NCBI RefSeq assembly: GCF_963576615.1
Contig: NC_088709.1
Location: forward strand, 19,232,743-19,296,742
Source of the DNA: Watersipora subatra
Taxonomy: Eukaryota; Bryozoa; Gymnolaemata; Cheilostomatida; Watersiporidae
DNA length: 64,000 nucleotides
Direction of reading: 5' to 3'
Under the pieces are notes generated by a model, which saw only the letters and a program-made list of their open reading frames with translations, did no database searches and had not been told where the DNA came from. Position numbers and translations under genes: made by a program. Position 1 is the stretch's first letter, and each line of letters begins with the position of its first letter. Below are positions 1 to 12,700 of the stretch, piece by piece.

Positions 1-137
1 TGAACAAACTAGTGGAACAAAAGAAACTGAAAAAGTGTAACATCTATAAATCACAGCTAATCAGTGAACATGATACAGTTTAGTAGTAAAAATAGGTCAA
101 TTAATAAAGCACCAATAATCATGAAGATGAAATATAC

Positions 138-363
138 AACTTTGAAATCTGTATTTACATTGGGCTTTTCTCTATGGAATAGCTCTATGAAATCTGTAAT
201 TACATAGGGCTTCTCTCTATGGAATAGCTCTATGAAATCTGTAATTACATAAGGCTTCTCGCTATGGAATAGCTCTATGAAATCTGTAATTACATTGGGC
301 TTCTCTCTATGGAATAGCTCTATGAAATCTGTAATTACATAGGGCTCCTCGCTATGGAATAGC
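138..363. repeat. 45-bp minisatellite, about 5 units
   Basis: Direct repeats around ATGAAATCTGTAATTACAT and CTCTATGGAATAGCT. It lies 3' of the GRAMD4-like stop codon and may be part of the 3' UTR. Confidence 0.9.
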
Positions 364-566
364 TTATCTTCAAAGTGAGCAGTTGTGCATAAATTAACTT
401 AAAGTGTGCATAAACCTATTACGATAAAGAAAAACCCTATGAAAAAAACTTTCCACACAATCAAATAGAAGTCAGAGGCTGGAGGGACATGATGCATCAA
501 TTATTGTCTATTTCTAGATACCACATAAATGTCAGCTCCGTTAACTGACCGTAGCATAGGCTAAAA

Positions 567-749
567 TCAGCTAGCGGTAGTGCTCGATGCTTCCCCAAGG
601 TCATCATCTGGGTCAGCAAGGTCGCTGAGCCTAATCTCGCTAGCCAGGTGCTCATGAGACAGCGCATACTGTAGTTGATTCCTTCTGCCTATCTCAAGAA
701 GTGTCTGATAGCAGTCATCACGGTGCAAAAGTCCTCCAAACACGTGCGG
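567..749 (-). CDS. GRAMD4: GRAMD4-like exon 15 (stop codon)
   Basis: Residues 570-629: PHVFGGLLHRDDCYQTLLEI finishes the GRAM domain, followed by a 39-residue acidic/Ser tail and TGA at 569-567. Acceptor GTTTGTAG. The 3' UTR presumably runs into 1-566; no AATAAA on this strand was seen there. Confidence 0.83.
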   Translation of the reverse strand, partial: PHVFGGLLHRDDCYQTLLEIGRRNQLQYALSHEHLASEIRLSDLADPDDDLGEASSTTAS

Positions 750-3700
750 CTACAAACAACCAGATCAGAAACCATACATATATTTTTAGTGACGGAAAAG
801 TAAAGCGTTAATTTGAAAAAGGTAGTTGACATAATCACGGATAGTTGGTTGGTCTTCAATAATGGAAACAGCCATACAACATTTTATTGATGATTGCATC
901 TAGAGGATGCGCATCACCACTTTCAACAACCTCTACAGTAATCCCACTACTTTCAACAACCTCTACAGTAATCCCACTACTTTCAAAAACCTCTACAGTA
1001 ATCCCACCACTTTCAACAACCTCTACAGTAATCCCACCCCTTTCAACAACCTCTACAATAATCCCACCATTTTCAACAACCTCTACAGTAATCCCACCCC
1101 TTTCAACAACCTCTACAGTAATCCCACCACTTTCAACAACCTCTACAGTAATCCCACTACTTTCAACAACCTCTACAGTAATCCCACCATTTTCAACAAC
1201 CTCTACAGTAATCCCACCACTTTCAACAACCTCTACAGTAATCCCACCATTTTCAACAACCTCTACAGTAATCCCACCCCTTTCAACAACCTCTACAGTA
1301 ATCCCACCACTTTCAACAACCTCTACAGTAATCCCACCCCTTTCAACAACCTCTACAGTAATCCCACCCCTTTCAACAACATCTACAGCAATTCCACCAC
1401 TTTCAACAACCTCTACAGTAATCACACCCCTTTCAACAACCTCTACAGTAATGACTTCTTCATGCCAAAAACATATTATTATAAATTCCCTAGGTTGGTC
1501 ATTAGTGTGATGGAGTGCAAAAAGGCTGACTACTACGCATTTTACTTGCAAGTACACAATCTTTTAGTTACACACATCTAGGGGATTATACAACGAAATT
1601 TGGCTGAATTTGTAATATTGGAGCAGCTACATATAAGGAACTCTGCATGTGCTATTTTTTAAATACTTATATAAGATAATGAAACCAAAACTAAGATTCA
1701 ACTAGCATTATATTTAGCATAATATATTATATAATTATTATAATTATATTTAGTAATAATATTTATCATAATATATTACATTACATTTCGCTGAAGTTCG
1801 TGCTTTTGCAATAGCGATAAAGCACCGCTTGTATTGATACATGGCCGCACACAATAGACTTAAAATCAAATCATTAGCAATAGACAGTTGAAGAATTAGA
1901 TGGAATGACAACCTATTATATATTATATATTAGTGATAAGATGAGTTCTCATGACCAGTACTGGAGGTTATTAAACAGAGTTCTTCAAAAGCAGGGTCAG
2001 CAGTAAAAAATGCTGTCAATATACATTGCGTAGAGCATCGAACTTTTAGTGAGTCGGGTAGATAGGTTACAACCGTAATAGCACGACTTCATGCTTGTTA
2101 TTGACCAATCATACAGATGAAGCCAAACAATTGTTGATTAATTCATGAAGAAATTACTCATACTTTCAATTAAAGCAAATATGTCTGCCAATAACCATAA
2201 TTTGCAACATACATAGACTTTGCTGCTGTCACACTTTTTTTAAATGATAAATTTAAATTTAAGAGAGGATGAATCCTCATTGATATGAACTTGACCTGCA
2301 ATGTGAAAACAACTTCTTAAACTGGTGAATATTGGCCAGAATTTTAATTTGCCACTCCAGACATCAGAAATGCTCTGTTCTGTCACATTTCAACAATACC
2401 AAACCTCAAGTTTCTAGTCAGCATCAAAAGAAATAAATTAAGAGTGCATGAATAAAAGAACAAAACAGGTTAGTAGCCGTGCTCAATCGACTTATTCGGT
2501 GCTTGTCGACTCAATTTCACGATAGAATTTTTTGCACATTGCAAATGTCATACCGTAAAAGCGCATGAATGAACTGAAAATAAAATGTTGTCTATTATTA
2601 CAATAACCTGCTGTGTTTCCATATTCCGTAGTGCAAAAAGCTTTCATTTTCACTGTGTAAGTTTACTAATAAATGAATACAGGAGCAGGTGCTTTGAAAA
2701 TAGGAGTAGTCTCTAGGGTTGAAATTCTCCAAAGATAGTTGTTAACTATCTTGTTCACAATAGATAAATAGTTGTTAACTAAATATCCAAAGGATAGTCA
2801 CAAGACAACTGAACCAATAGTTTTAATGGAAGTTCGGAAATAAAACCCAGGAGATGGAGCTAAACAGGAAACCAGGTCAATGCATGCTAATAGCAGTTTA
2901 ATAAGAAGCGTCACACCTTCAAATTTGATGAAGACTTATAAATCCACGTTGCCATCTTGCTAAAAGTATCTATTAATCGGAACTAGCTATTTATTAGGAA
3001 CAGTACAGCAGGTACTTGCAGATGAACATCGTGCTACTAACACCAACCGATGCGAACATCCAGTAATACATAGACTATGGAATGTTAATAGAAACAGCTT
3101 TACTTTTCCTATCACCAGTGTCATTCAAAGAGTCTTAAAGTAACAATAAAAAATTGTCAGAATGAAATGCAGTAGAGTAAGTAAAACTATTAGGAGAATG
3201 AATTAGACCTTCGCCATCAGAGAGATTACTGGCATGCACACTGCCCTCACCAGCAGCTACATGTTTGTATAGTAACGAAGTTAGTAGTAACAACACACGA
3301 CTCATACTTAGTAGTTAGCACAACGGCTGAAGTTGAGAGAAAGTTTATCGAATTGTGGAATGAGTGTGAACCAGTGTCAGAGGCATTCTCTGGGATTGAA
3401 GTATGGTATCTTAATAAACTGCGAGTTTACATAAAATAGTCTCACGCAGTCTAATGGCAATGCAAGCCAAGTTTATAAGTCACTTGAAAATGATGTGATC
3501 ATCACTGCAGGGTAGCTAGTGAACTCTATTTAGTTGACAAGTCATATAGACAATGGTACAATGTGAATCAGTTTATCAGAAAAATGTTAGCTTCATTCAT
3601 GTATATGACTAGACCTCGACATGACTATTTTCTTCTAATACAAACGCCTTTGACTTCTCCAAATTCCGACTAACTAAACGTCCAACAAACGTTGTCTAGC

Positions 3701-6700
3701 ATCTCCCAGTACACGCACTATAAAATGCTGATCCAATGATCTAAGGCTAGCAAGCTTCCACCATAAAGCATACATATATGATACGTTATCAGTAAATATG
3801 CTCACTCTCTCAAATCCCTCCTCAGCAATCTCTAATGACATGCCATTGCCAGGTAGGAAGGTGACAGGCTTCTTCTTGTCCACTCTGGTGATGCTCGCTA
3901 GAGGGATGGCCTTACGCGCCTCCTGTCTCACCAGCTCGTAGCACAAAAAGCTGCAGTTAGTAAAAAGCCTATAAGTTTTAAGCAGCACTCATGAATTCTA
4001 CAGACATCAAGACGTTCTCTCTCATATCATATTGACCGCTCTCTTTAAAGTTAAATTTGCACATAACCGTACTTAATTTTATTACCAATTATGGATATTT
4101 TGCTACCATTTGCGATTGTCTTTTATGTTTGAGGAGATTTGACTACCACGATATGTCAAGATTAAAATTGACAAAACTTGATCGCTGTTGAAATGCTCAG
4201 ATCAAGCGAAAGAGCGATTATGACATTTACAATTGCCAAGAGCCGATATCCAATGCAACAGCAATAGCCAATATCAACTCTGGCAACGATAGCAACTAGT
4301 GCCGTCACTTCATGCATATTTTTCTCCTCAGCGTCTTTCTCCTTTGTTGATTTGAATTTTTAAACATCCAGTCAGATCACCTCAAACATCAAAAACAATT
4401 GCAAATGACAGAAAAGTACCGATACTTTCTAATAAAACCTATTAATACTTTGTGCAAGTTGATTTTTAAACCCCATAATAATAATAACAATAATAATAAT
4501 AACAACTGTAGAAATAACAGTGGCAGAAGAGAAAGTGAGGAAGGGGGCTCTGAGAATTGACAACTACAGACAGGGAACACTAACCTGGGGGTAAGGTACA
4601 GTTTAGCATGTTTGTTATAAGCAGCACTCAGACTAAGTGAACTCATGTTGCTCAGGTATATGCAGTGTCTCCCTCCCTTAAATGCTACAAAAACAAACGC
4701 TATGAAAGTACATGCATATATTGCTCAACTGTGTATGGTTATTACACAAAAGCACGTCTGCATGACCATCGCTCATACTAATATACACTATTATTGACAA
4801 AACCTGTTGCTATGGAAACCTTCATCTTACATTCCTCAAGCTGTCATCAAATGCTATTTACTGTCCTGATAAACCTACGAGTGTTGGAGATAGGCCTTTC
4901 CTCGTCTGGAAGGTGAAATCTCTCGCAGAATGAACGATCCTCTTCTGTCATAGCTTGCTCTGAAGAGCTCACTTCACTCAAGGTAGAATTGTGTCGAGAG
5001 CTATCAGTAAGGGACCGGTTGAGCATTTGGTTCTTAGGTAGTACCAGCTGCATTACATAACCATGTTTGTGTAGTTACTGAGAGACTAGGCTAGGCATGC
5101 ATCTGATCCAGCAAGTGTCATGTGTGACAGTTATACTAAATTTAATAGCCCATGCATTGGGTTCATGCATACAATAACTTTCATGTAGTTGTTTAATAAC
5201 TGACACCTTCATTACGCGAATTATTGCTTATTGCCTTAATATAATCCAATGCAAAAGCCATCCAAATTTGAAAAATTATACGGTGATGGTCATACATTGC
5301 ATAGACAAACATGGTGGTAGTCATAAACATGTTGCTCTGAAGGTATCGTGTGCTGCTATGAAGGTATCAAGTACTACTATGATAGTATCATGTACTGCTA
5401 TGAAGGTATCGTGTGCTGCTATGAAGGTATCGTGTGCTAATATGAAGGTATCGTGTGCTGCTATGAAGGTATCGTGTACTGCTATGAAGGTATCGTGCTC
5501 TGCTATGAAGGTATTTTGCGCTGCTATGAAGGTATCGTGTGCTGCTATGAAGGTATCATGTACTGCTATGAAGGTATCATGTGCTGCTATGAAGGTATCA
5601 TGCACTGCTATGAAGGTATCGTGTGCTGCTATGGAGGTATCATGTGCTGCTATGAAGGTATCATGCACTGCTATGATAGTATCATGTACTGCTATGAAGG
5701 TATCGTGTGCTGCTATGAAGGTATCATGTACTGCTATGATAGTATCCTGTACTGTTATGAAGGTATCATGTGCTGCTATGGAGGTATCATGTGCAGCTAT
5801 GAAGGGATCATGCACTGCTATGATAGTGTCATGTACTGCTATGAAGGTATCGTGTGCTGCTATGATAGTATCATGTACTGCTATGATAGTATCATGTACT
5901 GCTATGAAGGTATCAAGTACTGCTATGATAGTATCATGTACTGCTATGAAGGTATCGTGTGCTGCTATGAAGGTATCGTGTGCTGCTATGAAGGTATCGT
6001 GTGCTGCTATGAAGGTATCGTGTGCTGCTATGAAGGTATCGTGTGCTGCTATGATAGTATTGTGTGCTGCTATGATAGTATCGTGTGCTGCTATGATAGT
6101 ATCGTGTGCTGCTATGATAGTAGCGTGTGCTGCTATGATAGTATCGTGTGCTGCTATGAAGGTATCGTGTGCTGCTATGATAGTATCGTGTGCTGCTATG
6201 ATAGTAGCGTGTGCTGCTATGATAGTATCGTGTGCTGCTATGATAGTATCGTGTGCTGCTATGATAGTATCGTGTGCTGCTATGATAGTAGCGTGTGCTG
6301 CTATGATAGTATCGTGTGCTGCTATGATAGTATCGTGTGCTGCTATGATATGCTGCATTTTCGTTGTACTGGCTCCCATCAAAATCAATTTACCAACAAA
6401 TTATTTGAACTACCTGGTTGTTTGCTTTACGCAGTTTCTGCTTCTCCAGTTCAGCATCTGTGACAAGGTTGGAGTAGAGTCGGCTCGTCCCGTCATACCT
6501 CTGCTTTACTCTTGGGAACCTGTCATAGACTGGGTTGATGATAAACAACTTAAAGCCAATAAGTATACCTGCAAGAGAAATAACATAGCAGCTCAAGAGA
6601 AGATAATTCCTCCCATCAACTAGTTCACAGCACTTGACAAAGACTTCCAACAAACCAACAATCACAAGTGATTAGTAAGCCGGCTAAATATAGCGTCCAC

Positions 6701-9700
6701 TTTAATATTAAAAGGCATAAATGCTGCAGAAGGAGCAATTAAAGAGAGCAGAGATGCTACTGCTGCAAGTGGACAAGAATTCTTTCACAGTTTTATGTAA
6801 ACCAAAACTGCCATGAACAGCCTTCATTGTTTGTTCAATAGGTAAATCAGACAAGCTGATTCCGATTTTGTACTCAAAATAAAAATTGGTCCACCCACTA
6901 ACTTTCAAAATCCTTTTTGTTTTCAAGACTTTTTTACAGCGATTCAATATCGGTGTCGCAATCGACACAACAAGCCCCACCCATAAATATCTGACAACCT
7001 AGCTTTTTAGGGACGGAAGTTGAGGATGTTTAATCCGATCTAGAATTACAGTGATGGGTGTCTTAAAACCCTTATTCTCTAAATTCAGCTTTCAAAATAA
7101 TCCCAGCCTTTTCTGAAAGGTAGATAAGCTATTTAACAGTGCTTGTAGCTTGTTACATGATGTTTAATAGGCTGAACGCTGAGAAAAATGAGCTAAAAAT
7201 AGCCCGATTTTATTACAAGCTAGCGTTGTTATTGCACATTTTTGAGCTCATTTTTCTCGGCATTCACCCAATCAAACATCATATAACAGTCTACAAGCTA
7301 TGTTAAATAGGCTATTTACCTTTCAGAAAAGAATGAGAATATTTTGAATGCTGAATTTAAGACATCCATCTCTATAATTCTAGATCAGACTAAACATCCC
7401 CAACTTCCATCCCTAAAGAGCTAGGTTAGGTCACATACTTATGGGTGGGGCTTGTTGTGTCGATTGTGACACCGATATTGAATCGCTGTAAAAAAGCCTT
7501 AAAAAGACTTTGAAAGTTTGTGGACTAATATTTATTTTGAGTACAAAATCGAAATCAGCCTGTCTGATTTACCTATGAACAAACAATGAAAGCTATTCGT
7601 GGCAGTTATGGTTAAATAGATTTCCATAACTCAAGCGCTATTTGGTAGTTAAATGTAGTGTGTATGATAGCATGAAATAACACCGATTGCTTTTTGCACT
7701 CCTTAAATGAGCAAACGAATATGAGCTATAATAATCATATGTTTAGTAGGCAAAACCATTGATAAGCCACGCACCGAGGATACGCACGATGGTGTCCGTT
7801 TGTAAGAAGAGAGAAAGGAAAAAGAGAATACATATGGGAATAAATATCTGGTTCGTGTCTTCTGGCCTCTTCCATGTGAATAGACTGCAAGTAATAGATG
7901 TGGATGCGATAAACCTGTTAGCAACAAATACCTGATGCAAAAGGAGACAAGTACAAAACACATCACAAACAACGCGTCATGTAATGACAACAAAGCACTC
8001 TCAGACAGATAGATGAGTAAAGCGCATTTATATGGGGTGCATACTACTTTATAGGCAATTAATTGCAGACTCTAGACAACTTGTTAGAGTGAAAGGAAAT
8101 GTCTGAAAGTCAGACATGTCTCACTTCGTTACCTATAAGACCAAATAGCTAAAATATCTCTCCTGTAGCCATAAGAGTGAAATCCTTTACAACTCTACTT
8201 AGCTTTGTTCACTTAAATTGAGACATTAAAAGTGATTTTATTATTAGCATATTTTATATTTATTTGTTGTTTATGAAGACCAATGTTTACTAAATGAATT
8301 CATGTTTACTAACAACAACAGATTCCTGTGTATAGACAAGCGCGGCTTGTACAGCCACACTTGACCTTGAAGAAAAGATCTATGGTCAATGTCCATACTT
8401 ACTTTTTAAACTTTTCCAGGCCATCAGCCATGTGGCCAAACTTGTTCTGCAAAAAACAATTAGTAAGTCAGCAAGGCAAAATATATGATTTTTCGAGGAG
8501 AGGGGGGAGAGGGGGGAGACGGGGAGGGAGGGGAGGAGAGGGGGGAGAGAGGGGGAGAGAAAGGGGAGAGGAGGAGAGGGGGAGAGGGAGAGAGACGGGG
8601 AGAGAGGGGGAGGGAGAGGGGGAGAGAGGGGGAGGGAGAGGGGGAGGGAGAGGGGGAAGGGAGAGGGAGAGGGGGGAGAGAGAGAGAGGAGTAATAGAGA
8701 AGCGGTGAGAGAGAAGGGGTGAGAGAGTATATTACAAATCGCGTAGAAATAGTCTAAACACGATAGGAGAGGTGAATGTGAAACACTTCACTGTCACAAA
8801 CACTGTCCAAAGACTTTTTTATGACTCAAGCAACAACGGGCATACATCTAGTATTATCCATATATATACAGTGCACCCTCAAAATATGATTTTAATCCGT
8901 TCCAGGGTTGGCATCGTATGGTGAGAAAAATCGTATGGAGGGGTATAACAACCATGTAGTAATTATATAATGCAAAGACCTGCTGGAAAAATCATTAAAA
9001 TTTTATATAAGTACTGTATATATTAAAAACTAGTAATAAATAATACGTTAACCTTAGTAACTATAGTTACCTAAAGCAACTTTAGGATATTTAGTGTAAT
9101 TTTTGGTTATGATCTGCATTAAAATGTAGATCATGAATGTAGATCATGAATGTAGATCATCTGCATTAAATGTGCTACATGTACATATGTGCAGTACATA
9201 CTATGTACCGTAGAGAGTTCTTACCTTCCAGACAGACGTACAGACGTATAACATGAACTTTGAATTCCCTTCAAATAAATTTGGCTTACTAAATACACAC
9301 ACTTAAAGCTAAGTTTTAGTATGTATTTTACAATATTTTACTGAATTTCAACTTTTCATCACCACCATTTTTTTCACTATAACTTTTAGCATATTTGAAT
9401 AAAAGCTTTTTCAACCTAATTCAACAAGCCCGAACGATGCTGTTTTCAAAAATGTTCTGTTTAATACGTAAAGATGAGGATCTTTGTTACCAGGTTAAGA
9501 GAAATTGTCTGACCACTGACCTTCTATTTAAAGAGATCGCAACTCAAACATTTTTACTGGTTGGAAAGGAAAAATATAACTGCTTTTCACTTGAAAATGC
9601 CAAACTGAAAAAAATCGGTCAGCGTTTCTCTTTCAAATGTTGTGAAAATGTTTTTGGCGAACAGCATTTCGGTGTCTTTGTTATTTCGATGTCTGTAATA

Positions 9701-12700
9701 AGCACACAGACTGCCGAATTTGAACATGAGCAAAAATTTTGTTGAATCCGTATGGTGAAATGAGATTTGAATGTTGAGGTGAAAAAATCATCATATTCCA
9801 CTTCGTAAGGTGCAACATGATGATTTTTTATACATGATTTATTTTGTAATGTGAAAAAATGGTATATCATGGTAATCGTATCCTGAGGGTGCAATGTAAA
9901 TCTCAAAGTTTGGCATATGTCGTTTAGTCTGTCCCGCTATAGCGGTTACTATCTAGCAATAAAACATTTGGATCCCAGGGGATTTGATCCCTGAACTTCC
10001 CATTCACCAGGCGATAAGCTAACCCATTGAGCTACGCAAGATGCAATGGAATGATTGGGCGATATGAGTCGTTATCTGGGTTAAAATATGCATAGTGACT
10101 CTGCGTTACATTACGTGCAACGTCACTAAAGCTTGCTCCCACGACTCTTATTAGTAAGTTTAGCAATACAGATACTAGCTTATTCAAATTAGTCATTGGC
10201 AATGCGCAAGACTAATAGCAAGTTGCAGGCAGCTACATTATCTGTCAATGTTTATAAGCTGTTTTTAATACCTGTGCAACGCCGGCCATTAGACTAGCCT
10301 TTACTATAATATGTGCCGTCCAAAGCCACGGCTGGAAGTTGAGATAAAAGATTGCTCTGACACTCATCTCAATAGAACAACAGTCTAACACCTGTGGCAA
10401 TTAATCGCCCCGCCGCAATTAGAAATAATTGTGCACATAGTTACATGAGGCAAACTCACGCCTTTCAGCCTAGTAGACCGACACAAGAACTGTGCAGATG
10501 GTTATTCGTCAGATTTATCAACTCCCGATGATCTTTCAGCGTGCACTAAAGTACGAGGGAACTAGTATGTTTAATAGTTGACGCGGGCATGACCGGAGCT
10601 AGCTGTGAGATTACTAACCTGAACTTTAGTGGCCACATCTAAGACTATGTTGAACTTATCACTGACACTGGTTTCTCTTTCTTCCGGCTCGTGTTTTACT
10701 TTTCTTGGTAAGAAATGCATCCGAGATAAAAACTTTCTGCAGAAATACGCGAGACATTGATGAGCAGATCAATCAGCTAACAGCTAGTATACTATACTAC
10801 AAACTAATATTTATGCTAACAATATACAGTCATACAACTAGCTTAAAATGAAAGAATGCGCTGTACATGTACTTGGTTTAACTCGTACAGATAACTCGTT
10901 GATAAATACTGCCTTACATAAAACTGTAAAAATTAATGATAAAATAAATTACATATACCAAAATTAAAGAAACAGTCAATAAAAAGTGATGTTTAGGGTT
11001 GTCTTATTTTGGAGATATGGCCAATGAAACAATAAAATGTAGGCTTCGGAGATCAGTTATAATAGTCAGAGGTTATACTAGAAATACATGGGGATTACAT
11101 GAGGAATACACAGGGAATACACAGGGAATACATGAGGAAAACACAGGGAATACATGGGGAATGCATGAGGAATACACAGGGAATACCTGAGGAAAACACA
11201 GGGAATACACGGGGAATACATGAGAAATACACAGAGAAATACACAGAGAAATACATGGAAAATACACGATATAGCAGAAATAAACTTAGTCTCAGACTGG
11301 GTGATGATTAAACTAAACTAGTATATATATAGCTTTTTATTACTACTATTTTTATAGTTTTGAAAATTTTAATTTTCTCCAATCTTTGCACCTTCGCTTT
11401 CTAAACAGTTTCAAAAATATTTGAATGTTGTCTGTTGTTAAAATGTCCTACCAGTATACAGAAAAATACTCGCTCAAATCCTACATTGTATCTTAGATAA
11501 TCTGTATTTGACCGATTTGACTGATTGTTATTGCAAAATGAATAGATGACGTGTGATACTATGTGATGCTGACAATTCTAGACCTACCTGCAAGCACCTA
11601 CACTTTTACATATGTAAGGATGTGAAACAAGAAGTCAAGAGAGAAAGACAAGACAAACTTACGATTCTTCTAGAAGGTTGAGAAGCAACCAAAGCAGGAG
11701 AACAAACAAAATCCCAGGAATGAGATATCCAACCCAGCAAATATAGAGATATACCTACAACAATACTGCTTTAAGTAGCACATTGTTAACTATGACGACA
11801 TAACAACATGGGACACATTTATTATAATATATAGACTTCATTATATAACAAATTTAATACACCCTTATAAGAGGTACAACAATAAATTTGATGTATAAAA
11901 CAACATGCAACACATTAATCACAATATATAGACTTAAATATTACGCACTTAATACACCCTAATGAGAGGTATAACAATATAGCAGATGTTAGGTTTCAAT
12001 GAGAAAAGACGACTCACGGAGAAGACAGTGGCGGTGAGCAGAGGAGAATGCCAGTTAAAGAGGAGGTAGAAGCTGGAGACAAGGTCCCATATAGGAGATA
12101 CACCAGCACTGAATCTCCTCACATTTAGCTTTAGGCTCTTGACAGAGAGAGGTTCGAGCACCTGCATGTAAGTAGATCAAAGCGTCAGAGTTTTCAGCTC
12201 TCTTAACCACGTCTGTTGGCAAATTAGCAACACAGCTAGCTAATGATGAAATTCAAAACGATAAAAACATAACTAAAAAAATACAGCTTGATTTGCAGAA
12301 AACATAAAACACAAGGCTCTGTGACTCGAGGCCAGACTTGAAGTCTAAGGCATATGACTTGAAATCTAAGGCATATGACTTGAAATCTAAGGCATGTGAC
12401 TTGAAGTCTAAGGCATGTGACTTGAAATCTAAGGCATATGACTTGAAATCTAAGGCATATGACTTGAAATCTAAGGCATGTGACTTGAAGTCTAAGGCAT
12501 GTGACTTGAAGTCTAAGGCATGTGACCTGAAGTCTAAGGCATATGACCTGAAGTCTAAGGTATGTGACTTGAAGTCTAAGGCATGTGACTTGAAGTCTAA
12601 GGCACGTGACTTGAAGTCTAAGGCACGTGACTTGAAATCTAAGGCATATGACTTGAAGTCTACAGCAAATGACTTGAAGTCTAAGGCATGTGACTTGAAG

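Noticed and set aside
905..1452. CRISPR-like array
   Set aside because: Units are contiguous with no spacers, and the setting is a spliced animal gene.
856..1581. Long open frames of VEV/TTS/NNLYSNP repeats on both strands
   Set aside because: They are translations of a 30-bp minisatellite; the period is a multiple of three so several frames stay open. The array lies within an intron.
3674..3805. Extension of GRAMD4 exon 14 to the stop at 3674
   Set aside because: The GRAM domain would lack its last strand and helix, which are encoded in phase at 749-567.
5268..6623. 355- to 451-codon frames (Cys/Met or His/Ile repeats)
   Set aside because: 21-bp array read in different frames on both strands; no start context or domain, and the tail of one frame is antisense to GRAMD4 exon 11.
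8328..8708. 126-codon Gly/Arg/Glu-rich frame
   Set aside because: Translation of the purine microsatellite; antisense to GRAMD4 exon 9.
9395..9745. 116-codon open frame
   Set aside because: Inside a MITE-like element with no known domain; no matching frame in the related copy.
9972..10048. Functional tRNA gene
   Set aside because: A and B boxes are present but the acceptor stem does not pair well and the B box deviates from GGTTCRANYCC.
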